From NCBI GenBank assembly GCA_965220955.1, contig CBDCRK010000030.1:186001-250000 (forward strand): a stretch of 64,000 bases of DNA, in the 5' to 3' direction. Both the position numbers and the translations under genes were made by a program. Under the pieces are notes generated by a model. The model was not told the DNA's origin, made no database searches, and was given only the letters and a program-made list of their open reading frames with translations. Below, one piece after another: positions 35,101-42,315 of this stretch. Within the stretch, counting starts at the first letter, position 1. Each line of letters opens with the position of its first letter. Origin of the DNA: CBDCRK01 sp965220955 (GTDB lineage: Bacteria; Desulfobacterota; Binatia; Bin18; CBDCRK01).

Positions 35101-35542
35101 TTTATCTAGTTCTCTTTCTGCACAAGCACTTTTGTTCGCTATAGCTCTCCTGAACAGTTTTCCACTTGATTTCATAATTCGGCAAAAGGTGACAGCTCAC
35201 TGCAACATGTTCTATGTCTACCAACTCCCTATTCCGCGACTGACCGATCAAGATCCTGTCTTTGCGCCGATCGTAGGCTATGCTGCCAAGTTGGTCTGCA
35301 CCACACCTGAATTTGACGACCTTGCACGAGAGGTTGGCCTTGCCAGTCACAAGAACGGTGTCACTGATTCTACGGAACGAGCGAAGCTGCGTGCTGAGCT
35401 AGATGGTCTCATTGCCCATCTCTATGGGCTGACTGAGGAGGAGTTTGCCCACCTTCTTACTACCTTTCCCCTCGTTCCAGAGCCGGTGAAGGTCGCCGCG
35501 CAGAATGCCTACCGAGACGTTGAACGGGGACTCATCAGGTGA
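32111..35542 (+). CDS. Eco57I-like adenine-specific DNA methylase (Hma-like)
   Basis: An 1143-residue protein with an Eco57I/TypeIIG-like methylase core: motif I DPACGSAAFLVAAM near residue 413, DNLFGVDIMEEAAEIAKLRL and the catalytic motif IV ITNPPWEIF near 657, then a long C-terminal region with a TaqI-like target recognition domain (PIPRLTDQDPVF near 1040). The N-terminal 350 residues could hold a further DNA-handling or nuclease-like region, but no nuclease motif is clear. The start at 32111 (MAILNIPRTRDLL) follows the helicase stop by eight bases; the open frame upstream overlaps the helicase. Its stop overlaps the GTG of the next gene. Expected role: modifies host DNA so that the helicase-nuclease spares it. 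Confidence 0.9.
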   Translation: MAILNIPRTRDLLQTFDFSTLFIEELGWSRPATRRAVTWEWNGTDYERRQIAELSGVVVFEITAHAGSIPDAKARAAIHKEIVKLHHENLLVFLDKERRQSLWYWVKREGGKSYPREHLYVQGQPGDLFLSKLGAIVVDLSDFDETGTVPVVEVASRLKKALDVEKVTKKFYREFYDQHLAFLELIQGIDDERQRRWYASVLLNRLMFIYFLQRKYFLDNGNGNYLQDKLAESQSTLGKDKFFSEFLKALFFEGFAKPEEQRSQEARRLLGNIRYLNGGLFLPHQVEAANLNIHVPDRAFENLFDLFGRYSWNLNDTPGGEDNEINPDVLGYIFEKYINQKAYGAYYTRPEITEYLCEQTIFKLVLEKISSPEVAGLLPAQSFDSIAELLLNLDAPLCKQLLMKILPNLSLLDPACGSAAFLVAAMRTLISLYSAIIGKIEFLHDRTLTEWLRKVRKEHSSLAYFIKKRIITDNLFGVDIMEEAAEIAKLRLFLALVASAQTVEQLEPLPNIDFNILVGNSLIGLMRIKNEDFDQYHAQDNLFRRSYREVLAEKNQLINTYRHTATYAEDLRALRDNIEQKKKDALETLDEILLDEFSKNLKIKFAQATWDDEKKKLGKPKKRNLNLTDIRALQPFHWGYEFDEILNKNGGFDAIITNPPWEIFKPNSKEFFEDHSDLVTKKKMTVHEFEKEQAQLLKNPEISKAWFEYQSRFPHRNIYFRTVPQYKNQIAVVNGKRQTTDLNLYKLFIEQCFNLLCSGGHCGIVIPSGIYTDLGAKQLRELLFNQTEVTSLFCFENRREVFEGIHRSFKFVVLTFEKGRKTKSFPAAFMRHDVKELARFPNQGALHLPVDLIHRLSPDSLSIMEFKDEIDVRIAEKMLCFPLLGSEIEGKWNFVLKREFHMTDDAPLFKTQPGPKCLPLYEGKMIHQFDHLFSEPRYWVDEKEGRASLLGREQDTGQKLDYQRYRLGFRDVASNTNERTMIATVLPLNVFAGNTVTLSSSLSAQALLFAIALLNSFPLDFIIRQKVTAHCNMFYVYQLPIPRLTDQDPVFAPIVGYAAKLVCTTPEFDDLAREVGLASHKNGVTDSTERAKLRAELDGLIAHLYGLTEEEFAHLLTTFPLVPEPVKVAAQNAYRDVERGLIR

Positions 35543-36699
35543 AAGCTTCCGCTCTTCGGTCTTTGAGGCTGAGAAACTTCAAAGCTGTACGGGATAGCGG
35601 CATCATCCGGTTCACGCCTCTCACTGTCTTTATTGGCAACAATGGCTCAGGCAAGAGTAGCATCGTCGAAGGACTCGAAACCTTCCAGACAATTGTAGAT
35701 CAGGGCTTAGATGAGGCAATGCAACGGTGGCGGGGATTGGAACACGTCTGGCACCAAGGAATCCCACACAAATTACAAGAAGCCAAAGTAGAACGCCCCT
35801 GTTACACCAACCCGATCAGCTTTGATCTGCAAGGCCGAACCAAGGACAAGCTTTTCAGGGCCACCATGCAGATCAATATGGGGCCTGGAGGGAATGAAAT
35901 TTTTGTTCAATATGAACGGCTTGGTATAAAAAACCAGTCTGAGATCACCCGAGACGCGACAGGAGCAGTGTACTCTCGGCAGAGGGATGAATCCCTCCGC
36001 CAACCCTCCATCCCTGATGGAGAATCAATACTCGAGAGGCATTTGGATGGGTTCATTTCAGGGTGGCAATTTGTTTCGTTGATCGCCCAGACAATGGGCT
36101 TACCAGTGCCGCAGAAGCGCACGGGCGGGCCAACCCGCCTAGCAAAAGACGGTTCCAACATTGCCGAGTATCTGCTGAACATTCGCAAGCTCAACCAAAG
36201 TGCCTTTGACGGCATTGTCGAAACTCTTCAATATGTCCTTCCTTACGCTCGCGATTTGCAGCCAGCACTCACTTCGGAACTGGAGCGTACAGTCTACCTG
36301 CAAATGGCCGAAGGCAACTTCAAAGTGCCAGGCTGGCTGCTGTCCACCGGAACGCTGCGCATTGTGGCTCTCCTGGCCCTGCTACGGCATCCTATGCCAC
36401 CACCGTTGATCATCATAGAAGAGGTTGAGAATGGCCTTGACCCTCGGACAATTCACCTGCTTGTAGACGAGATCCGAAATGCTGTTGAATCTGGTCTTAC
36501 CCAGGTTATTCTTACGACCCATTCGCCGTACCTGCTCGATCTCCTAGACTTGTCCCATATTGTGTTGGCAGACCGGGTGAACGGTGAGCCGGTATTCACC
36601 CGTCCGGCAGATCAGGAATCGCTTCAAGAATGGACCAAGAACTTTGGTCCAGGTCGACTCTACACCATGGATCTGCTGGGCAGGAAAACCGGGGTATGA
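35539..36699 (+). CDS. AAA/ABC-type ATPase, RecF/SMC-like (Hma-like)
   Basis: A 386-residue ATPase of the AAA_15/AAA_21 group: LRLRNFKAVRDSGIIRFTP, Walker A FIGNNGSGKSSIVE (near residue 35-45), Walker B LIIIEEVENGLDP (near 290) and the switch histidine in ILTTHSPYLLDLL. It starts at a GTG overlapping the methylase stop by four bases (GTGA). Such ATPases often work with an OLD-type or DUF4276 nuclease partner; the gene directly after it is a remnant with DUF4276-like C-terminal sequence, so the partner appears to have been lost. Confidence 0.9.
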   Translation: MKASALRSLRLRNFKAVRDSGIIRFTPLTVFIGNNGSGKSSIVEGLETFQTIVDQGLDEAMQRWRGLEHVWHQGIPHKLQEAKVERPCYTNPISFDLQGRTKDKLFRATMQINMGPGGNEIFVQYERLGIKNQSEITRDATGAVYSRQRDESLRQPSIPDGESILERHLDGFISGWQFVSLIAQTMGLPVPQKRTGGPTRLAKDGSNIAEYLLNIRKLNQSAFDGIVETLQYVLPYARDLQPALTSELERTVYLQMAEGNFKVPGWLLSTGTLRIVALLALLRHPMPPPLIIIEEVENGLDPRTIHLLVDEIRNAVESGLTQVILTTHSPYLLDLLDLSHIVLADRVNGEPVFTRPADQESLQEWTKNFGPGRLYTMDLLGRKTGV

Positions 36700-36865
36700 A
36701 GATCGGGATGATCTTCACCAACTATTTCAACAGTACTCTGGCCGTCCCTATGTCGATAGGATTCATGCAAGGAGGATTGTTGAAGCATTGCCGGACTTGA
36801 CCAGGCTTAGGCGCTGCCCTACCTTTGTTCGCTTTGCGGTCAAAGTGACGGGAAAGGAGCCATAA
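36696..36865 (+). pseudogene. Truncated DUF4276-like partner of the AAA ATPase
   Basis: An ATG overlaps the ATPase stop, but its frame ends after about 34 codons. In another frame the DNA encodes EDRDDLHQLFQQYSGRPYV and ARRIVEALPDLTRLRRCP before a stop at 36865. This ending (Y..R.YVD...AR.I...L.L.RLR..CP.F) resembles the C-terminus of DUF4276 proteins, Toprim-like partners of this ATPase type. Only the end, possibly with the first codons, remains. The family call is tentative. Confidence 0.5.
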
Positions 36866-36866
36866 G

Positions 36867-36989
36867 GTCGATTATATCCGGCTATATGTCTCGATGACAA
36901 ACACAGAATGCCGCGAGGCGCTAGGCATTGAGGAGCACCAGACCTACTACTTACTCAAGAAGCTCTGCAATGCTGGACAGCCTGGATAA
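36867..36989 (+). pseudogene. Fragment of a winged-helix domain
   Basis: The frame encodes VDYIRLYVSMTNTECREALG and EEHQTYYLLKKLCNAGQPG before TAA. The pattern (ITN.ECRE.LG....Y.LLKKL) is that of the winged helix closing Schlafen AlbA_2-type and ATP-dependent helicase-like regulators. No start or upstream part is left. It marks the right edge of the defence module. Confidence 0.5.
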
Positions 36990-37023
36990 CATTCTGGATA
37001 TCGCTGAAATCCCAATAAAAAGG

Positions 37024-37045
37024 CATCATTAAGACATCATTAAGA
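37024..37045 (+). repeat. 11-bp exact tandem duplication in the leader of the SDR gene
   Basis: CATCATTAAGA twice in tandem, just upstream of the SDR ribosome-binding site. Confidence 0.9.
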
Positions 37046-37058
37046 TAAGGAGAGCTCG

Positions 37059-37802
37059 ATGGCAAACCAACAACAGGGACAGGCTCTGGTGACCGGAGCA
37101 ATCGGTGGCTTAGGCACAGCCATGGTCCAGCGGCTGCTGGAAGAGGGATACACCCTCATTGCCTGTGATCGACTAGAAAACCAGGCTGGGGAGTGGTTAC
37201 AACAGTTGCCAGCCGCCCACCGTGACCGGGTGAGCTTTTACCCGCTTGACGTTACAAAAGAGGACCAGGTAAACGCCCTGGCCGATACGCTCCGGGGCAA
37301 GGGCGTGCAGGTAGCCTACCTGGTAAACAATGCCGGCATTTTTGGTGCTGGCACGGAGTCGCGAGTATGGGAAAGGACCTTACGAGTGAACACTTATGGA
37401 ACGTTTTATTTGACGCGAGCGTTTAGCCAGGCCATGAAAGAGCGGGGCTTTGGGCGGATTGTCAATCTTGCTTCGCTCTCCGCCTACCAGGCCCCTGGAG
37501 AGCAAGGCCCCTATGCGGCAGCCAAAGCAGCTATTACCGGGTATACCCGCTCAGTTGCGCTCGACCTTGCTCGCTATGGTGTGACCGTCAATGCCATTGC
37601 TCCGGGGTTGATCTTACACGAGGGCTTGAAGGTCGTATTCTCCGATGAGGAGCTTGAGCGTATGGCCCGCGGTATACCTGCCGGACGGCCAGGGAAACCG
37701 CGGGAGATTGCGGCAACGGTGTCCTTCTTATTCTCTGAGGATGCGGCCTACATCACGGGGCAGACCATTCACGTCAACGGTGGCATGTATTTGCCGGGGT
37801 AA
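37059..37802 (+). CDS. Short-chain dehydrogenase/reductase
   Basis: A 247-residue classical SDR: cofactor motif ALVTGAIGGLGTAMVQRLLE (TGxxxGxG), LVNNAGIFGAG (NNAG), catalytic Ser in IVNLASLSAY, the YAAAKAAITGY active-site Tyr-Lys, and the closing GQTIHVNGGMYLPG. Most similar in style to 3-oxoacyl-ACP reductase (FabG-like) enzymes, but the single-gene setting gives no pathway. AAGGAGAG lies just before the ATG. The stop region carries a 12-nt-period direct repeat (GGTAACTAACT twice). Confidence 0.92.
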   Translation: MANQQQGQALVTGAIGGLGTAMVQRLLEEGYTLIACDRLENQAGEWLQQLPAAHRDRVSFYPLDVTKEDQVNALADTLRGKGVQVAYLVNNAGIFGAGTESRVWERTLRVNTYGTFYLTRAFSQAMKERGFGRIVNLASLSAYQAPGEQGPYAAAKAAITGYTRSVALDLARYGVTVNAIAPGLILHEGLKVVFSDEELERMARGIPAGRPGKPREIAATVSFLFSEDAAYITGQTIHVNGGMYLPG

Positions 37803-38146
37803 CTAACTAGGTAACTAACTCTAGGATCGGCAAGGATCGACAGGTCGGATAGCAGATTCATTAATAACACGCCTTCTTGCCTTTGGTCTCATCAATAGAC
37901 TATAAATGACCGAACGTTCTCACCGGCTGGATCTGGGGGCACTGTCTAGGGTCCTTACCACTTATCACAGTAAGAGTGGGCCGGGTGTCACGTATGGAGC
38001 CCACAAGCCGAAGAAAGGGTAACTCCTCTATGAAACTCTCTCTCTTCTATAAAGCGAGGTAAATAATCCAATTAGAAACTAACACGTAAGGCGTTATTCA
38101 TTCCTAAGCCCGGGAAAACGGTCTTGCAGAATTGAGGAGGTCTATC
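37803..38146. other. Intergenic region
   Basis: No gene is seen. It begins with a direct repeat that spans the SDR stop and ends with GAGGAGG before the amidohydrolase start. No clear promoter or terminator. Confidence 0.4.
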
Positions 38147-39616
38147 ATGAGCGGCAATGGAAACCTGACAGCTTCGCGGCTGCGTGCGCGTTTATCTCAC
38201 CCGATTATCGACGCAGACGGTCATTGGGTGGAGTTCGGTCCGACTGTGCGCGAACAGCTCAGACGAATCGGTGGAGACCGCGCTGTCGAAGGGTTTATGC
38301 TGTTCGGCTCACAGATAATGAAGCAACTCTCTATGTCTGTTGCCGAGCGACGTGACCAGCGGATTGCGCAGGAGGCCTGGTGGGCGCTGCCCACCAAGAA
38401 TACGCGCGACCGGGCTACGGCAATGATGCCGCGACTCCTGTATGAGCGGATGGAGGAGCTCGGCCTCGACTTCGCAGTACTTTACCCCTCGGTTGGCCTC
38501 GGCCTTCCCCAGATCGCGGATGTCGAGGTGCGCAGAACTAGCTGCCGGGCGTTCAACACCTTTAGTGCCGATTACTTCCGTGCTTTTTCTGACCGTATGA
38601 CTCCGGCCGCAGTCATCCCCATGCATACGCCTGAGGAGGCCATTGAGGAACTTGAGTATGTCAGGACGCAGCTCGGTCTCAAAGTCGTGATGCTGTGGAG
38701 TATGATTCGGCGGTCGATTCCCGCCCATGTTGAGAAGCATCCGGAAATGGCAAGGGTTGCGGCTTGGTTCGATGCGCTTGGACTCGATAGCGAGTATGAC
38801 TACGACCCTGTGTGGGCAAAGTGTGCCGAGCTTGGTGTGTCGCCGACCTTCCATACCGGTTCACGGGGCTTCGGGTTGCGCGTCTCGCCGACCAACTTCA
38901 CCTATAACCACATCGGACATTTTGCGGTTGCGCACGAATCCGTTTGTAAGGCGCTCTTTCTGGGCGGTGTGACCCGGCGATTTCCGCAACTCAAGTTTGC
39001 CTTTCTCGAAGGGGGCGTTGGTTGGGCCTGCCAACTATATGCCGACCTCATTGGCCACTGGGAGAAACGTAATCTGGCAGCATTGGAGGAAGTCAATCCT
39101 CAGAACCTTGACCAGGCCTTGCTCCTGGAGTTGGCTGAGGCCTATGGTGGCTCGGACATGGCTAGCGTGCTGCGGCAGAGGAACAACCAGCGTAATACGG
39201 CAACGCTCTCTCAAGGCGTGAACGCTGTTGGCGGCATTGATAACCTTGACGATTACGCAGCGTGCCAGGTCAAGCAGGCTGAAGACTTGCATGACCTTTT
39301 TGTCAATCATTTCTATTTCGGCTGTGAAGCCGATGATCCCATGAATGCCTGGGCGTTCAATCAACGGGGTAATCCATTCGGAGCGAGACTACAGGCGTTG
39401 TTTGGCTCGGACATCGGACATTTCGATGTCCCGAACATGACGCATGTGGTGCCCGAGGCGTACGAGCTGGTTGAAGACGATCTCATCAGTGAGGGCGATT
39501 TCCGTGACTTTGTGTTTGCCAATCCCGTGCGCTTTTGGGGAGAAGCAAACCCGAACTTTTTCCAGGGCACGGCGGTTGCAGAGCAAGCAGCCGCGTTACT
39601 TGCCGAAAGTTCCTAG
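38147..39616 (+). CDS. Amidohydrolase-2 family protein, long form
   Basis: A 489-residue amidohydrolase: HPIIDADGHWVE gives the DxH-type first metal site, AVIPMHTPEEA and SPTFHTGSRGFG the middle strands, FAFLEGGVGWACQLYADLI the conserved E-x-x-x-G-W segment, and a Ser-Asp-x-x-H (GSDIGHFDVP) near the C-terminus. It is longer than the group's usual ~350 residues because of an insertion around 310-400. The Asp-Gly-His opening is common in the subgroup annotated as TIM-barrel decarboxylases. The ATG at 38147 has GAGGAGG upstream. Stand-alone gene. Confidence 0.88.
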   Translation: MSGNGNLTASRLRARLSHPIIDADGHWVEFGPTVREQLRRIGGDRAVEGFMLFGSQIMKQLSMSVAERRDQRIAQEAWWALPTKNTRDRATAMMPRLLYERMEELGLDFAVLYPSVGLGLPQIADVEVRRTSCRAFNTFSADYFRAFSDRMTPAAVIPMHTPEEAIEELEYVRTQLGLKVVMLWSMIRRSIPAHVEKHPEMARVAAWFDALGLDSEYDYDPVWAKCAELGVSPTFHTGSRGFGLRVSPTNFTYNHIGHFAVAHESVCKALFLGGVTRRFPQLKFAFLEGGVGWACQLYADLIGHWEKRNLAALEEVNPQNLDQALLLELAEAYGGSDMASVLRQRNNQRNTATLSQGVNAVGGIDNLDDYAACQVKQAEDLHDLFVNHFYFGCEADDPMNAWAFNQRGNPFGARLQALFGSDIGHFDVPNMTHVVPEAYELVEDDLISEGDFRDFVFANPVRFWGEANPNFFQGTAVAEQAAALLAESS

Positions 39617-39733
39617 CCGCAAGAGAACGACCTTCTGCCGCCTGGCTCTTACTCTCAATAAGTCGCTGACTAGAGCTAAATCAGACTCTAGCACATTCGT
39701 ACACCTCACGAGGAAGCATGCCCAAATCCCCCC

Positions 39734-40105
39734 TTGATCCCCACCAGCGTCATCGAATGTGAGCGACTCCGCGCTCGCAAGATCCACTTCCGGCAGATTG
39801 GTGCTGAAATTGGTCGTTTGGGGATGAAAGATCGCACAGACATCATCCCGTTGCTGCATACTCTCCGCCATTCGACTTTTTTCACACGAGATCATGGCTT
39901 CTACCATCGCAGCCTGCTCCATCCTGCCTATTGTCTGGTGTATCTCAACCTTGCTTTCGATGAGATCGCGGAATTTATCCGCCGCTTCTTGCGGCACACT
40001 GCCTTTCGCACGCAGGCACAGCATATGGGGAAAGTTGTACGCATCCACCACAGCGGAGTCAGTTATTGGCAAGTGAACGTAAAGAAGGTTCCTGTTCTCA
40101 GCTGA
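39734..40105 (+). CDS. PIN-like (DUF5615-type) protein, probably frameshifted at its start
   Basis: About 123 residues open from a TTG. ERLRARKIHFRQIGAEIG, LRHSTFFTRDHGFYHRSL, YCLVYLNLAFDEIAEFIRRF and LRHTAFRTQAQHMGKVVRI form a coherent small alpha/beta protein resembling predicted PIN-like nucleases with the Phe-Phe-Thr-x-Asp motif. No ATG with ribosome-binding site is in frame; an ATG at 39718 begins MPKSP one frame off and runs into a C-rich tract (39721-39733), so a small indel in that tract may have separated start and body. No matching antitoxin gene is visible. Confidence 0.6.
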   Translation: MIPTSVIECERLRARKIHFRQIGAEIGRLGMKDRTDIIPLLHTLRHSTFFTRDHGFYHRSLLHPAYCLVYLNLAFDEIAEFIRRFLRHTAFRTQAQHMGKVVRIHHSGVSYWQVNVKKVPVLS

Positions 40106-40172
40106 TAATCAAAGCGTCGGCGGTAGGCCTCACACACTTAGCCCAACCTACGAGATTACTGTGGGCTTGATA

Positions 40173-40196
40173 ATAGTTTACATATATGTAAACTAT
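40173..40196. promoter_or_regulatory. Perfect 24-bp palindrome, candidate operator of the HigBA-like module
   Basis: ATAGTTTACATA followed at once by its exact reverse complement TATGTAAACTAT. It lies about 150 bp before the toxin gene and is AT-rich unlike its surroundings. This form and position fit an operator bound by a dimeric HTH antitoxin. The region 40106-40346 shows nothing else. Confidence 0.7.
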
Positions 40197-40346
40197 CCCT
40201 CTGGGTATAGGCAAGCTGGTCCTCTGGCAGGAAAGAGCTGACGGATCTAGCATTGTGGTTTCGTTATCGAGCGAAACTAAACGGTCGAAAGGAGGAAGGA
40301 ACGATGACGTTAAGGAAAAAGAAGGGTGAGAGGTTGAAATATAGCC

Positions 40347-40655
40347 ATGGAAAGAATTGCGGCTCGAGGAAGATGGGGGAGTGTGGAATGGGCTATCAAT
40401 TCGCAAAGAGCGGCTCCTGCCCGTGACTATTGGCAAAGTCTTCCTGCTCAACAGAAGGCGAAAGGGAAGGGCGCAGAACTTTGGGAGTTTAAAAGTGGCC
40501 AGGACCGTTTCCTGGGGGATTTTCGCCCTGAGGGAAGGTTTGTGATTGCCCATGCTTTGCGCAAGAAAGGCGATAATCTCCCGGAGCCTGACATCGAGAA
40601 AGCTGTGCGTATTCTCGAAGAAAACGACCTACGGGAAAAAGGTAGGCTGCTATGA
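40347..40655 (+). CDS. HigB/Gp49-like toxin
   Basis: A 102-residue protein. The body (LWEFKSGQDRFLGDFRPEG, RFVIAHALRKKGDNLPEPD) has the pattern of phage-derived Gp49-like/HigB RelE-superfamily toxins (LWE.R....R..Y, ...HAF.KK....P..EI..A). The C-terminal helix and the ATGA overlap with the HTH gene complete a reversed-order toxin-antitoxin pair. Family action: ribosome-dependent mRNA cleavage. The exact start is uncertain. Confidence 0.83.
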   Translation: MERIAARGRWGSVEWAINSQRAAPARDYWQSLPAQQKAKGKGAELWEFKSGQDRFLGDFRPEGRFVIAHALRKKGDNLPEPDIEKAVRILEENDLREKGRLL

Positions 40656-40948
40656 CAAAAGCACACACTGACTACGAAGTTTTTGAACAGTCTTCTGTTT
40701 GGAATAGAAGACTGTTACGAGAAGAAGAACTGATTTTAGACGTGACCGAGGCGTTGAGTGAGATGTTGGAGAGGGAAGGCGTGAGCAGGACCACGCTTGC
40801 GCAGAAACTTGGGAAAACGAAGGGGTTAGTGTCACAAATCTTGGCGGGAGGGAGAAATCTGACGCTGAGAACCATTGCCGATATTGCGGACGCTCTCGGG
40901 TACCATATCCGTATTGTGTTCTTTAAGAAAACACAGAGATCCAAATGA
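40652..40948 (+). CDS. HigA-like HTH antitoxin
   Basis: A 98-residue XRE-type helix-turn-helix protein: VTEALSEMLEREGVSRTTLAQKLG followed by TKGLVSQILAGGRNLTLRTIADIADALG. Toxin gene first, antitoxin second, with a four-base overlap, as in higBA. It would be expected to bind the palindrome at 40173-40196. Confidence 0.87.
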   Translation: MTKAHTDYEVFEQSSVWNRRLLREEELILDVTEALSEMLEREGVSRTTLAQKLGKTKGLVSQILAGGRNLTLRTIADIADALGYHIRIVFFKKTQRSK

Positions 40949-41222
40949 AAAACTAGCGGGTTATCGCCAGGTAGAGATCCGCGATCTTCTCCGGAAAGCA
41001 AATAAGGAGCATTATGAGTGGCAGCTTCCTTTCATCGAAGAGGGCCTTAGCATCTCTCGGGATGAGGCTATTAAACTCGTAAAAGAATTAGAGAGCAGAA
41101 GCTTAATCCAGGGTAGTGGCAAGCAAATTTTCAGGCGCAACCCGAACGACTTCCAGAGAGAAGAACTGATAATATGGGCATTACAAAAACCTCTACCCCA
41201 TCATCGACGAAACGATCACTTT
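40942..41222 (+). pseudogene. Truncated winged-helix / nucleotidyltransferase N-terminus
   Basis: The frame beginning inside the antitoxin gene encodes LAGYRQVEIRDLLRKANKEH, LPFIEEGLSISRDEAIKLVK and LESRSLIQGSGK, a winged-helix pattern seen at the N-terminus of some predicted nucleotidyltransferases. There is no start codon of its own, and the 3' end runs into the convergent deacetylase gene. It looks like the cut-off start of a third gene. Confidence 0.45.
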
Positions 41223-42065
41223 CTAATAGGGATGTTCGGTCTTCCAGCGATGTACAAAGCTACCCATGGTGCTGAACGTCACCCCGTTGTGGCTCTTCAA
41301 GTCCTTGATAAATCGTTCGAGCATTAATAGGCGATGCCCGCGTCCGATCACTTGCGGGTGCATGGTGAGAATGAAAACCCCCTTGCCCAGTTTGGCGTAG
41401 AGGTACTCGAAGTCTCCAGCCCATACGTCGTACACCCGAGCGGGATCCGCAAGTCCCTGACTAATGCCGTTGCGGCTGTATGTATACTCAAAGAATGGAA
41501 AGTCATCCAGGTTCCAGGAAAAGGGCATTTCTACCAGATCGACAGCTTTACCAAAGTCGTAGGGCGCGTCAATCGACGCCTTGATGCCGTTGCGGCAGTA
41601 ATAGGGAGTGAAGTCGTTGCCCAGCATGCTGCTGTCATAGAGAAACCCGTGGTTGATCAGGAGCCTGAGCGTATTCGAGCTGAAACTTCCTGCGGGAGAC
41701 CGGTACCCCTGAGGTGCGCGGCCTGTTAGGTCCTTGATGAGGGTAATACCCCGTTCCAGGATCGCTCGCTCCTTATCGATTTCCAGGCGCGCGGGGTTTT
41801 CGTGGCAATAGCCATGGTGCCCGACCTCATGACCTTCATCGACCAGACGCTGGCATTCCGCCGGAAACGCCTCGATTGTGTGGCCGGGAACGAACCATGT
41901 TGCTTTAATGTTATATTCCGCCAGCAGGTCTAAGCTCCGTTGGGCGCCGACCTGTCCGAACTCACCGCGGGACAACGCATTGGGTGAGTTGGTGCGGAAA
42001 TTTGCAATCCACACCGACATGGCATCAAAATCATACGAAAAGCAAACTGTGATGTCCTTCGACAT
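41223..42065 (-). CDS. Polysaccharide deacetylase (NodB-like) family protein
   Basis: A 280-residue NodB-homology protein: VCFSYDFDAMSVW supplies the catalytic and metal Asp pair, HEVGHHGYCHE the H-x(3-4)-H metal site, and YRSPAGSFSSNTLRLL the motif 3 Arg/Pro loop; ILTMHPQVIGRGHR gives the final His. There is no signal peptide, which fits the cytoplasmic subgroup acting on small amides (puuE/allantoinase-like) rather than cell-wall chitin or peptidoglycan; this is inference. The gene overlaps the remnant at 40942 in convergent direction. Confidence 0.9.
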   Translation of the reverse strand: MSKDITVCFSYDFDAMSVWIANFRTNSPNALSRGEFGQVGAQRSLDLLAEYNIKATWFVPGHTIEAFPAECQRLVDEGHEVGHHGYCHENPARLEIDKERAILERGITLIKDLTGRAPQGYRSPAGSFSSNTLRLLINHGFLYDSSMLGNDFTPYYCRNGIKASIDAPYDFGKAVDLVEMPFSWNLDDFPFFEYTYSRNGISQGLADPARVYDVWAGDFEYLYAKLGKGVFILTMHPQVIGRGHRLLMLERFIKDLKSHNGVTFSTMGSFVHRWKTEHPY

Positions 42066-42112
42066 AGCGCACCTCGCAACCGTCTGAATACGTTGCCAGT
42101 CCCAGTCCTTGC

Positions 42113-42217
42113 TTACCGGCTAACACCCGCCCCTTTGGCTTGTGCCGCTTTTGCCGTGGCAAGACCAAGGCCAGAACTGCCACCCAAAATGACGACTGTT
42201 GCGTTTTTTCGAGACAT
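42113..42217 (-). pseudogene. N-terminal stub of a short-chain dehydrogenase
   Basis: ATG at 42217 encodes 34 residues and then TAA: NATVVILGGSSGLGLATAKA contains the SDR cofactor motif GGxSGLG. The remaining ~210 residues of an SDR are absent, so only the start survives. A GGAG precedes the ATG, so the stub may still be translated. Confidence 0.75.
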
Positions 42218-42315
42218 GGTGACTCCTCCGCTCTATGAACTGGGTAACGTGCCCGTCAGCAGTTGCCCGGCCTTGTTGTACCCTACCTCTTCGTAAAGTG
42301 CCGCCCAGACACGTG

